DNA of 64,000 nucleotides from Limnomonas spitsbergensis (lineage: Eukaryota; Chlorophyta; Chlorophyceae; Chlamydomonadales). This document shows, piece by piece, positions 11,501 through 23,100 of this stretch. Numbering within the stretch: position 1 is the first letter of the stretch; each line of letters starts with the position of its first letter. The notes beneath the pieces were generated by a model. That model saw nothing but the letters and a program-made list of their open reading frames with translations. It was not told the DNA's origin and did no database searches. The position numbers were made by a program, and so were the translations under genes. The stretch spans positions 3,596,001 to 3,660,000 of the forward strand of contig JAYJMM010000105.1 of NCBI GenBank assembly GCA_037349105.1. Direction: 5' to 3'.

Positions 11501-14500
11501 CCTGGGCAACGGCCACATCCTTGGCCAGCCGCTCCAGATCGGCCGAAAGCTCCGCCAAAAGCTTTGCCGCCGCCGCCGCCCGGTTGTCCGCTCCGTCCGC
11601 CTTAAGCCCCAGCTCCGAAACCTTCCGCTCCAGCTGCTCGACCGCTGGGGCAAGGCGCTGCACCTCTGCAGCGCTGGCCTCGGCAGCTACCAGGCGGCTG
11701 CGCAGCTCCGAGGGTGACATCGTTTCGCCGGCGCCGGCGGCAGCGGCAGCGGTTTCGGATGTCCCTGACCCTGAGGCCGGCGACAGCCCCCGCAGCTTGA
11801 CGATGCTTTCTTGGAGCTCCTTGATCGAGGCCTCCATTGCCGTCGTCGAGTCCGTAGCCCGCGATGCAGCGTCGCCTGCGGCCACTGCACTCTCCAGCGC
11901 CGCAGCCAGGCGGCCGTCGTGTGAGCTCACATGCACCTCCAGTGGCCCAATCGCCGCGACCCTGCTCGCGGTGAAATCCACACGTCCCTCCAGGTCCGTC
12001 AGGCGCTCCATCAGCGAGGTGATCAGCTCCTTGCTGACCGATGGCAAAGGCATCGATGCCACTGACGGCATCGGCGGCTCCTGCGACGAGCGGCGATGGC
12101 CACCTGCCGCTGTCCCCGAGGGTGACGAGGTTTGGACCGCGAACGCCGACGATTCGCCCTTGCCCAGTGCTGCGGCCGTGGTGATGGCGTAGCTCTGCCT
12201 CCGGCTGGGCGATGGATTTCCGGTGCGCAACCCGCTAGCGGAAGCCACTTCCTCGATGCCTCTCTGGATCTCTATCTGGAGCTGAGCATGCATGTCCTGC
12301 AGCTGGCCCTTCACCTGGCCCTCCAGCTCAGCCATGCGACCTGAAAGAGCAGCCATTCCCTCCGTCGCCGCCATGGCCGCTGATGGCTGCTCTAGCTTGT
12401 CCCTCAACTGGCCAGAGACAGGCTCAGGCTGTGTCATACCCGCCAGCTGCTGAGATGCGCTCCGTGCCTGGCGCTCCAGCTCTGTGATGCGGCCCATCAT
12501 CTCCGCCAAGTCGGCGCCGGACGTGAGTCCGCTGCCGCCCTCCATTGCTGCTGCGCTGACAGAAACGCCCTCCTCGTGCGCCTGCTGGATCTCCAACCGG
12601 AGTAGCGCCGCGAGCTGCTGCAGCCTGTCTTCAAGGCCGCCGCCCGCTGACGTCGTCCCAACCACGCCCATACTCGCGTCTCCCAGCCAGGACATGGTCA
12701 GCGCCCACTGCTCGTCGACCTGGTTCCTCAATCCCTGAAAGCTTGCGGACATGTCCACGCCCCGTTGCTGCTCCTTGAGTAGCTTCCCGCTCAGCCCAGC
12801 AACTGCAAGCTCCGAAGCCTGGGAAGCTTGCCTGTCAGACACGGATGCCTTGCTAGCCAACGCCAGGCCATCATCCAGAAGACTGCATCTGCCCTCTAAC
12901 TCGACGACCCTGGCCTGAAGTGTGTCAAGCATGACCTGGGATAGCTGCATCGCTGCCGCCGTTGCACCGCTGCCGCGCCCGTCTGATTCAGGCGCCTGTG
13001 CTGTTGAGGTGCGCTCCTCCTGCACAGGCTGGAGCTGCATCGACGCTGCAGCAGCTTCCGCGCGCAGAACTGCCATCTGTGCATGTAGCTCCATAACCTC
13101 GGCAGACTGCGCCTCAGCGCGCGCCTCGCACGCGGCTATGCGGTACTCCACACCTGCCGCGTCTACAGCGGGCGCGGGAAGCGCTGGTGTGTGCAACCGC
13201 GCCTCGAGCTCTCCCACTCGAGCACGCAACTCCAACGACGACGACAACTCGGTCGCGGACGCAGGCATTGCTGATGCGCGAGGCCGCGCCTCGAGCTCGC
13301 CGACTCGAACACGCAGCTCAGGAGCCTCGGCAGCCTGCACCTCAACGCGTGCCTCGCACGCGGCCAAGCGCCGCTCCACCCCTGCCGTGTCCGCAAGCGG
13401 CGCAAGTGCCTGCGGCCGCGCCTCGAGCTGACGTAGTCTAGCACGCAGCTCGTCCAACGCTGTCTTAATCGCTGACTCCGCAACGCCTACGGACGGTGCT
13501 AGTGCAGACGGCCGCGCCTCAAGTTCATCTAATCGAGCTCGCATCCCGTCCAAAGACGACTCGGTCGCTGACTCCGCTGCGTTCGCAGGCGGCTCTGGTG
13601 CGCACGGCCGGGCCTCAACTTCTTCTACTCTAGCCCGCAGCTCGTGCAACAATGACTCGGTAGACGACTCCACCTCGAGCTCGCCCACACGAGCACGCAG
13701 CTCATCCAACGCTAACTCAATCACTGCTTCAAATGCTGCTTCCCAGCCAGTCGTCCCGTCAGCGGCGCCGCGCTTTACGCCCTCTGCCTCCATGGGTGCC
13801 GTGGTCTCAGGGGCCTGCCGATTCTTGGAACCGGCCGCAAGCTTCTCGCACGCAGAGACGCGGACCTCCATTGCGGCAGCAGCCGGCTCGGCGGCAGTGG
13901 CCAGCGCCTCTGCCAGCGATTCCGCCGCCTCAATCTGCTCCGTCAGCTCCTCCAGCTGCGCGGCATTATACACGGCCGCGGCCGTCACAGCGCCGTCCAT
14001 GTCCTCTAGCCTCTCCTGAAGGGCAGCTGCGGCCGCCGATGATGCACCATCCATGTCATCCAACCTCTCTTGCATGGCCGCAGCCGCAGCCGACGCCGCT
14101 CCCTCCATGCCCTCCATCCTCTCCCGCAGGGCCTGAACAACACTCGAATCACCACCACCGCCTGCCACGCCCCGCTTCGCTTCAACCACCTTAAGCCGCC
14201 TTTGCAGAGTGACATTCTCCGCCGCCGCGGCTATCGCTGCGCCATCCAAATCGTCCAACCTTTCCTCCATGGCCACCGCTGCCGCCGTCGCTGCGCCCTC
14301 CATGCCCTCGAGCCTCTCCTGCATGGCTGCGACGGCACTGGGATCTCCAACGCCTAGCACACCACGCTTCATCTCAACCACCTTCAGCCGTCTTTGCAGA
14401 GTAACGTTCTCCACCATCATTGCCGCCATCTTCTTTTCCAGAGCTTGCAGCTGCGACAGCACAGCCACGTCGGTGCCTCCTCCCTCAATGGTGCCCGCCG

Positions 14501-15956
14501 CCGCCTTCGCCACGCCCGAAACCGACGACGCAACAGAAGAAGCAGAGGTCCTCTCGAGCGCATCCAGCCGCTTCATGAGCGCCTCGTTCTGCTCTTCGGC
14601 CCACTCCGCAGCTCGCTGCGCCACCGCTGCCACATCCTCAGCCGCACTCAGCTGCTCGGCCTCCGCAACGCGTTGGGCCGAGGCAGCTTCGTCCAGCTGC
14701 AGCTGAAGCGCCTGCAGCCTGTCATGTGTCTCAACGGAGCTGGCTTGCAACGCTTCGTGGGCGCTGGCGACGCCGTCGTCCATGGTGGTGAGCAGCCCGC
14801 CGAGCGGCGTTGCGTGTGGCGGGAGCTTGTGCGTGGCCTGCTGCAACAGCAGCAGAGCCGCCTCGGCGGCCGCCATCCGCTCAGCGAGGGTTGCAGGGGC
14901 TGCGGACCTCAGCTTGCTCCCCCGCTCCCCCGCCCCAGCGTCCCGGGACGCATCGGCAGCGGCGCCCGCCTGCTCGGCCCACCCAGTGTGCGACTCAAGG
15001 TTACAGATCCGGCTCAGGATCTCAGCTGCGGTGCGGCTCGTACGGGGCAGAGCCGGCTCGCTCGGCGAGATGTCGGGATCGAGCGAGAAGCCAGCCCAGG
15101 CCTGTGCCTGGGTCAGCCACTGCCTATCCAGCACCATCCACTGGCGGTGTCCAACGTCGCCGGTGAACTCGTCATCGTCAGACGCATCTGCACGCGCCCG
15201 GGCCGCGGCCAGCGCCGCGGAGGCCTCGGCCACCGCCAGCCCCACGGTAGCCCGGTACGCTGCTCGCGTAGCCACCGGATCGTCATCCTTGGAGGACGAT
15301 ACGTAGTTGTTAAACAACAATGCCCTTGCGACCGGAACCGACCCCGACTGCTCTGCGTAGAGCTCAGGGTGCAGTGCCGAGCGCTCTGCCGCAGCGATTG
15401 CGGCGGACCCCGCTGCAGCGAGAGGGAAGTCGCTGAATGCAGCGAGGTGAGCCGTTGGCCAGCCGCCACCATTACTGCCGGCAGGCGCGCCCTGCGCCGC
15501 CTTGAACGCGGCAGTGGCCTGGCGGTCACCTGCTCGGGAAGTCGTGTTGCGGCCAGGGGACGTTCTCATCGTGTTTCGGCCAGGGGACGTCTTTGCGGGT
15601 CGAGCATGGCTTGGTGATGACCTCATGGGTTGCACACCCTGATCTACCTCCCAGGCAGAGGGGACTGCCGATAGGCCGCCGGGAGCGAACACACCGCTGC
15701 GCACAGGCGCACCCAGGCCGCCACCGCCATATCCGCTGCCGATGTTCCCGCCGACGCTCCTGATGTGCCTGGCCGGGGAGATGTGGCCGATTCCGTTGCG
15801 ATTCGCCCTCCCCGCGCCGGCCACCGGCGTGCCGTTGGCCCAGGACGCTGGCCCCTCAGCGCCGCTGGGAGCGGTGTGTGGCTGCCGCGCACCTTCCCGG
15901 GAACCCGGGATGGCCGGCAGGGCGTCGTTGCCAAAAGTGTTGTTCAGGAGTCTCAT
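8569..15956 (-). CDS. Large coiled-coil protein, 4 exons, about 1842 aa
   Basis: Exons on the minus strand: 15956-11328, 10170-9818, 9342-9160, 8932-8569. All junctions are GT-AG and keep frame; exon lengths sum to 1843 codons including TGA. The ATG at 15956 has a good context (GTCACC before it). Residues 1-150 are Gly/Ser/Pro-rich and probably disordered. About 340-1480 is nearly continuous heptad coiled coil. It contains two copies of an ENVTLQRRLKVVE block (near residues 514 and 578), 20-residue AMQERLDDMDG-type repeats, and many ELRARVGELEARP-type repeats (about 750-960). The C-terminal exons encode two related segments, HEQIIMKMAHQIDVLQ and EKVIMRIAQQVDVLQ, the second almost at the C-terminus, plus an 11-residue-period LQSLQxWAGELQP repeat. 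This is probably a structural protein, for example of the cytoskeleton, basal body or flagellum. That role is inferred from architecture alone; I do not recognise the family. Confidence 0.87.
10495..10561 (+). repeat. 67-bp dispersed element, copy in coiled-coil intron 1
   Basis: About 80-85% identical by eye to 62026-62092, starting CCCTC and including TGAATATACTAAT and ATCGATTGTGA. Here it lies antisense to the host gene inside intron 11327-10171. Confidence 0.7.
11215..11255. repeat. Interstitial telomere-like motifs
   Basis: Consecutive TTAGGGTTTAGGGTTT, the plant/algal telomere type, degenerating into TTCAGGG. Similar short blocks occur near 9700, 36915 and 62297-62320. Confidence 0.6.
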
Positions 15957-16445
15957 GGTGACAGGGTCCTGGTGGGTTGGGGCGCAGTGACAGGGACGCA
16001 GCCACGAGGGGACAGAATTGTAAATTGGACAGGACGGGATGGGGCAGGGCATGTCCGGACAGGATTGTAGCTAGGGAGGCTCAGGCAGGACGGGGCGGAA
16101 CGGGAAAGGGACAGGGCGAGGAACGGGTCAGGTAAAGACAGGGCAGCGGCAGGGATGCAGCCACGAGGGGTCAGACGAGACGTGGCAGAACCGGGCGGGA
16201 CAGGGGCGGGGAACGGGTAGGGCAGAACAGTATGGGCGAGCACAATCGAATTTGAGGGCAGTAATACATCTATGGGGTTCATTCCCACGCCACTGTTATG
16301 TTTGTGTGCTGCTTGCTTGCCCAGGTGGGTCACTGGTTTTCGCTTCCTGTCCTAGTGTATCAAGTGCCTGTACCGGCTAAATGTGATGCTCTGATGGACT
16401 GTAAAAACTTAACAAAAAAATTCACATGTGTTGATTTTTTGCTGA
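15957..16445. other. Upstream region of the coiled-coil gene
   Basis: Separates the 5' end of the coiled-coil gene from the 3' end of the TPPP-like gene; both are on the minus strand. It contains degenerate GGGACAGG/GGAACGGG repeats (16020-16230). The coiled-coil reading frame stays open upstream to 16052, but that extension is low complexity and is not included. The promoter presumably lies here; no element recognised. Confidence 0.4.
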
Positions 16446-16505
16446 TCACCACAGGTGCAAGCCCCTTGGCACCAGCTTGGGCGTGTGCGTGATCATGCAG
16501 TCCAA
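16446..16505 (-). repeat. Duplicated end of the last TPPP-like exon
   Basis: Copies 16570-16640: both encode ITH(T/A)PKL-type sequence and end CCTGTG followed by GTGA(T/G). The current stop codon lies in this copy. Confidence 0.75.
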
Positions 16506-19500
16506 CATGTGAAACTCAATACCGTAGACTGTTACTGATACTTGTATATACATGCATCGACAGTTTCTGCTCACCACAGGTGCAGGCAAGCCCCTGGTCC
16601 CCAGCTTGGGCGCGTGTGTGACCATCATGTGGAACAGGTCCAAGCCGCTATCATCGGAGAGCATGCACAGCACGCGCAGGAACTGAGGGAAGCTGAGGCG
16701 CCGGCCGCCGGGCGCTTTGCAGCGTGTGAAGGCAATGTCCACGGAGGAGGTCGAGATGTGGTGGCCTGCGCGAGGGGCGGGGTTGAGGGATGAGGGTTGA
16801 GGGAAATATTGAGATCTGGTGCCCTGCGCAAGTGTCATGCATAGTTGATTTCAGGGTGCAGGATCTGAGGGAAGGTGAGGCACCATCCGCCGGGCGACTT
16901 GCAGCGTGTGAAGGCTCATCACATGGCTCCATCCACGGCATCAGTGGTTCCCCCTTGTCTCCACTTTTGCCCCTCCCCCCCTCCATTTCATCAATGGTTG
17001 CCCCCCCTATCCACCCTTTTACCCTCCATCTCTCCCTATATCACCAATGACTCTCCCCTGCCACCCCTGTCGCCTACCTCCCTCCCCCCCCGACAGGTCA
17101 CCGATGGCTACTTCATGTCCACCCACACACCAGGGCAGCGTCACCCATCATCCCTGTCACTCACCTGTGGGGGCGTGTTGCATGGCCTAGCCCCCATGTG
17201 GTTATTCCTTTGCATACAAAACCCCAGCCCGGCTGCGAGCCAGGTCCCACCTCAATACCTTGACTTCAGTCTTCATAGTTCAGCCTCAACCATAGACCCT
17301 AAACCTGCCTGCAAGTCAGCGCCCGCCTTCATCTCTGTAGTTTAGGGCATGAGATTTAGCCCAAACCTTAACGGCTTAAACCCTACCCCCCACAGGGAGG
17401 CGACTCCTTGGCCTACCTTGGTCCCCGTATGCATTCATGTCCGTGCACAGCTTGTGGAGCTGCTGAGACACCATGGCAGGGGCTTTCTCTGAAATGAGCA
17501 GCTTGCTAACGCCGGCAGTGAAGCGGCAGTAGGCGCCAAACACTTGCCGCAGCGCTGGATCGTGCTCAGCACCTACATAAAAGGGGAGATGAGGGGAGCA
17601 TGAGGGGGGGGGGGTACATGAGGGGAGGTATAGAAGAGAAGTGAGGGGACGCGTGAGGGGACGTTAGAGGGCGTTACGTGGAAGGCGTGAGGGAGATATC
17701 TGGGGGATTTAAATGCTGTACATTAGTTTCAAATGTGTTTGAACAAGTTCAACAATATTTGAAGGGAAAGGAGTGTTTTTTATTTTAATATAGTTGAATA
17801 ATTAAGGGGAAACCAACCATGGACCCGCCATGGACCTCAAGTGACAGTTGCACTTCTTCCAGACTTCGACACTGATTAGGAAAGAAACCATCCCGGGATT
17901 GGTAAACCCATTTCATCTGGGCATGTGAAGGATGAGTAAACCTCAGAGATTTAACCATGTAAGCAAGGCAGCGTTTTTTATTGCCGTGAATACCGGTCTG
18001 CCCTGTGTAAGGAGAAACAACCTTAATGAAAACATGTTGAAAGAAGTAAATCTACTGTACAATACACGGTATCGTTATACTAACTGCATTTGTGTGCATT
18101 AATTACACCATGACCTTGCCTACCGATGGGAGGCTCGGAGTTGCGGCTCAAGTTCAGGATGCGCTCATCCCTGCCCGCTTTGGCTCGGTGCTGGGACAGC
18201 CGGGCGTACATGTTCAGAAAGTCATGCAGCGTGTAGCGCGCATCCCGGCTGGTGAAGGGGTCCCGCGCCAGCACTTCCTCTGCTCCAGGGTTAAGGGTTT
18301 GGGGGTGAGAGTTAAGGGCTCAAACCTGCAAGTTATGAATCGTGTGCCGTGTATCGCGAGGAGTGTATGCGTCCCGCGGCAGCACTTTCTCTGCACGAGG
18401 TGGGGAGGGGGATCAGACAGCAATGTGATGTGTATTGCTCTTCAGCTTCACTTCAGCTTCGGGTATATCCCGGGGTCCTGGTGCGCCATGCCCTCTTGCT
18501 GGGGCCGTTGGGCAACAACAGGTCATGGTTTTTGCCGGAGCTTGCTAATTGGTGGCCGCTTGATTTCCACCCGAAGGTGGTCCAGTGTGCACCACAAATG
18601 ACAAAATGCCAGACAGCTGAGGACAGGTACTGTGTTCCTGTCAAGCTAATGCACCAGGAGATGGTGCACATGGCTGATGACCGCCGTGACCCTGCCCAAC
18701 ATGGACATGACAGCCGCATCGCTGCTTCCCTGTGTCATGCAGGCATACACATGAGGCCTTAGATGCGTAACTGACCCAGGCCCTAGGACGCCACTCCATG
18801 CATGGCTCCCATCTCCATGCCATGAATGTGTGCACATGGTGCCTCAGCTGAGGGTCACAGCCAGGACCATTGGCGTGACCCCATGCATGGCGCCCATCTC
18901 CATGCCAAGAAGATATACACATGGTACCTCAGCTGAGATTCTCACCCAGGTCCTTGGGTGCCACTCCATGCATGGCACCCGTTTCCATGTCATGAATGTG
19001 TGCGCATGGGGTCTCACCTAGGGCCTTGGCTGTGACCCATTGCATGACGCCCATCCCCGCAATGGCCGCCTATCATGTCGTGCATGCGTGCGCATGACGT
19101 CTTAGCTGCGGGTCTCACCTAAGACTTTGGGCGTGACACCATGCATAGCACCCATCTCCGCCATGGCAGCCACCATCTGGCTGTGCCCCAGCGTCCCGTT
19201 TGCCTCAATGTCATAGTTGCGGAATGTTGTTGAAGCCTGCTCCGTGAGCAGCTCTGTCCCCTCCTCCTCAACATCGGCCTGCAGGGCAGGTGGACGAGGG
19301 GTCGGTGAGATTATCCCAAAAATTAGCATGACACCGCCATGGAGCTCCACATATGAGAAGTCATAATTTTGACATGACAGGGCGGTCAGGTCATGCATGC
19401 GCGAGCATTTCGCGTAAGAGCAGCCAGCACAAATCAGTAGTGAAATCTCTGATAAAAACCCGGTGTTTCGTATTAACTGTGCTGTAACATCAACAACTGC

Positions 19501-19661
19501 GTTTCGATGTTGGGCGACGAAGAGCGGTTTGGGAGTTGTTGGATCAAAACATACTCTGGATCACGCTTAAAGAGTCGCACCTTTTTGTCTGCGGCTATCT
19601 CCATGCCCCGTTTCAGCCAGTCCGGGATGGCTGTCTGGACGGAGCTGGGACGCTGCAGCAT
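16446..19661 (-). CDS. EF-hand plus p25-alpha (TPPP-like) protein
   Basis: Minus-strand exons 19661-19581, 19278-19119, 18279-18124, 17572-17417, 16765-16446; phases agree at all four junctions, giving 290 aa. Residues about 43-70 form an EF-hand with loop DIEANGTLGHSQ (50-61; the last position is Gln instead of Glu). A degenerate partner follows (DARYTLHDFLNMYARL). From about 136 the chain matches the p25-alpha/TPPP core: an LRQVFGAYCRF helix, a KLCTD motif (about 171-175), then STSSVDIAF (189-197) and GGRRLSFPQFL. TPPP proteins bind and bundle microtubules and occur widely in ciliated organisms, so a microtubule or axoneme role is likely by family. The ATG at 19661 is the simplest start; an in-frame stretch just upstream could be more coding sequence. 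The 3' end is uncertain: a donor-like CTGTG/GTGAGC lies near 16570, and the C-terminal 40 residues come from a duplicated exon end. Confidence 0.82.
16860..16920 (-). repeat. Decayed copy of the same exon, upstream side
   Basis: About 85% identical by eye to 16684-16736 inside the last exon, including GCCGGGCG and CTTTGCAGCGTGTGAAGG-type sequence. It lies in the intron just before the acceptor at 16766. Confidence 0.75.
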
Positions 19662-20152
19662 GGCGTCGATATGAGCCTGTCGTCCAGCTAGGAACCTCTC
19701 GTATATTGATCAGGTACCAACATTCACATATATTGGCTATCAGAGGCCTCGATCAGAGGTGCCAGAATCTTGGGCGCGGGACTTTCGAAGGTTCTTATAG
19801 TAGCATGGCATAAGCATGTTTTAACTCACGTAATGCATGATTATTGAACAGGTAGCGATCGAAGGATATGGAGGAGGAAGAGCTTTTCTCGAAGTGTGGC
19901 TCAAGGGCACCGGCTCGTGGGTACGGACAGACTCGCCCGGGGTGGCGAGGTCCTGCGGTCGTTGGAGTGGGGAAGTGTCCGATTTGAACTTCAAACATGA
20001 CGAACGCAGTTTCTACGACATCCTAGGTGATGCCGGAGGACGCTGATGGCATTCCACTTATAAATAGATTTTTGAGAGACTGTGGAGCTCCTTGACATGC
20101 TATAGGCGTCGGTGAGCTTCCTAACCGCATATCTGGGGACTGTTGGGTGCGG
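19662..20152. promoter_or_regulatory. Probable bidirectional promoter region
   Basis: 491 bp between the divergent start codons of the TPPP-like gene (minus, 19661) and the LRR gene (plus, 20153). Divergent arrangement with this spacing implies a shared promoter region. No TATA box or known operator is evident. A 67-residue open frame on the minus strand (19998-19795) could instead be a 5' exon of the TPPP-like gene. Confidence 0.55.
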
Positions 20153-23100
20153 ATGGATCGCAGCGCCAGCCAACCATCGAATGGCTCAGCGAATTTGCTT
20201 TCGAAAGACAAAGATCCAACCACCAAACCCCAGGTGGGTGCTGTTCAACCAGACAAGACGCAAATTCAGATGCGGTATTTCATTGGAAGCTAGCTCTCAG
20301 CCAATGAGCTCTGCATTGCCCTTTCAGAAAATGCCATTGATACAGAGGTATCTGTCAGTAGAAAACGAGCCTCCATGGACCCCATGCAAGGTCATGTGCG
20401 CCAGGGCCGGCATGGCCTGTGGTAGCATGCCTCAAACTAAATGCGTGGCTGTTTCAACCCAGTGTCCCTGCAAGCCCAGGCCGTTTTAATCCAGTATTCC
20501 TGCATTCCTGACCGCATGTCCTGATTGTATGCCCACGCCGTGTCCATCTACTATCCCTGCATTCCCTGACCGTGCATGTCCTGGTTGCATGCCCAGGCCA
20601 TTTCAATCCAGGGTCCCTGCATGGCTTGCAATAGCATGCACCATGCTTGTTGCCATGTCCTGGTCGTTGCAATCCAGTGTCCCTCAATCTCCATGTGCAG
20701 AGCGGACATGCTGAATGCACGGTTCTCTTCCAGGGGATAGGTGGCAACCCAGCTAAGGGAGCCCTTTACCCTGGGCTGCAGGGAGTGCAGGCCCATGTTG
20801 CAACTCAGCCAGACCCACTGTCTGAACTATATCAGGCTGCTGCTGACAAGGACATACCATCATTTTTGCAGCTGCAACAGCAGCAAATCCCAGCCCCACC
20901 AAGGCCGGCTCATACCCAGGAGGAACAGTTTCCCAACGAGCAAGCTCCGAGCTCCCAAGGTGACGGCAACGAACAACTGCCGCCCGCTGGCGTTATGATG
21001 TGTTTCACGGGGTCTGAGGAGGATGGTCTTATGCAGCTGGCCAGAGCCTTCGGATCCGAGGTACAACAAGACCTGCTCCCTAACAGCCTTGCCTCAGATC
21101 TGCCGCGAGCCGACCCGCACCTCCGCCAAGCTGCCAGCTGCAGCCACCAGGCCGCCGGTGACAGCCTGGCAGCAGCTGACGTGCGTGGTCATGGCCCCGG
21201 GTATGTCACGACTGCGCAGCTGGGTGACGACTTGTCCCATCAGAGGCTCGAGCCAGGCGAGGATGCCCTTGATATGCCTGAAGGTCTCCAACAGAGTGCA
21301 GGTGCCTCATATACGGAGCAATTTGCAGCAGAAGTGGAAGAACATGCTTTTGCGCTCCCAATGTCCCGGGCAGCGGGGCGCATTTCCTCTGAGGAGCTTG
21401 TAGACCTACCAGGGCAACCACTGCAGCAGCAACAGCTGCAGCAGCAACAGCTGCAGCAGCAACAGCAGCAACAAAAGCAGCAGCAAGGACTGCAGCAGCA
21501 ACAGCTGCGACAGCAGCAGCAGCAAGAACAGCAGCAGGGACAGCAGGAGCACGTGCTGTACGCCAGAACCCAAGGTCAGGACCACCCTGTTGCTGCTGAG
21601 AAAGTGCCGCCGCCGCAACAGCAGGAGGAGCAACAGGACCAGCGGCAGCAACAGCTGCAAGAGGGGGGGGGCTTCTTGGGGTTGGCTGACATGGGCGGTG
21701 GCCAGGCTGACCAAAGAGCTGATGGTCGCAGAGGCCAGGCAAACGAGGGGACTGACCGGGGCAGAGGACAGGAGGATCAAAGAGCTGATAGAGGCAGAAG
21801 CAGAGTAGACGGAGTGGATGCACGACCACCCTTGGATGAGGCATCGCTTTCTGGCCTGGGTCAGCAAGCTACGCCCGGCCTTGAGCTTGAGGCTGCCCTC
21901 AGTGAGCAGCATAGGTCCCGCGCGTCTCCTCCAAATCTACCGAGAGGGTTTGAGGTTTTTGACGCCACTAGCTCCTCGCTACTCGACGTCTACAAGAGCG
22001 TTCGGCGGGCTGTGGACGGTGCGTGACTTGGCCCAGCCGTGGTCTTTAGATCTGCCTTGCAAAGCAGGGCCAGCATTTAAACTGCGACCCACAGCTGGGT
22101 GACTGTGCTTATTAAGAGTGCACCATACCACGTACGAGGGGTTGTTAGACAGCAACCCCTGGGCCGATGGGGGATGGGGAGGGGCAAAACCTTGACCGGC
22201 CTACAGCCGGTGGTCCAAGCAGCAGGAGCTTTGCTGTACCAAGCCATCCTGGCCAAGGGCCAGGTTGTAGCTTAGGCACCTTAAAGAACAGTGGCGAGCA
22301 GCACCGGTGGGGTGATCAGCGCAGAATAGCTACATTTCAGCAGCGTTCAGGGCTGTGGCCGACGTATCCTGGTGCAGCATGCCCTGCTGCATGGGTCTTG
22401 AGCCGTAGGCTGGTCATGGTTAAGCCCCAAATTGATCAGCAGTGGCCGCCCAGAAACGCCCCAAAGATACTTTGCTGCAGACTAAAAGTACCCCTCCCCC
22501 TCCTTTCTGGTGCTGCCGCTGCTGCTGCCTCTCCTGCTTCTACCAACACGCTGCTACCTCTCCTGCCTCTGCCGCTGCTGCCCCCACTCTTCTGCCTGTG
22601 CTGCCTTTGCCGCAGCTTCACAAATCTTAAGACCGTGGCTGCTGGACCTCCTACAGCAGGTCCCCGACAGCCTCTTGCAGCTGCTGCGGCCGGCTCTGCC
22701 GCCCGTGCTCGATCCTGTCGACGGCCTAACTGCTGCGCTGCAGTTCCACATCCCTTTCTTGCAGGCGGCCCGCTTGGCGCCCCCGCTCGCTGCTAGCACG
22801 CTCCACCCCGCGACAGCCCAGCCTGCAGGCGCGCCAATGCCCGCTGCAGCGGGAGGTGCGTTTGCTGCCGAGGAGGCGCTCTCCGAGGAGGAGTGCTTCG
22901 TGCTGATCCGCGCTCTGCTGTGCTCGGACATTGGCGCTACGCTGCGCAGCTCAGCGCCAATGTCCTCCGCCGCCTCGGCGGCGCTCCTAGCGGCGGCCAG
23001 CGCAGCCGGCGCCCCTGACGATTGGCGGCTGCTGCTGTCGGCCGGGAGGACCGCGATGCCGCTGCCCCTGAGCAGCCTGGACTTGAGTGGGCACGAGGTG

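Noticed and set aside
13733..15617. Plus-strand ORFs up to 407 codons opposite the coiled-coil gene
   Set aside because: Antisense shadows of a high-GC coding exon whose minus frame has coherent heptads and correct splice phases.
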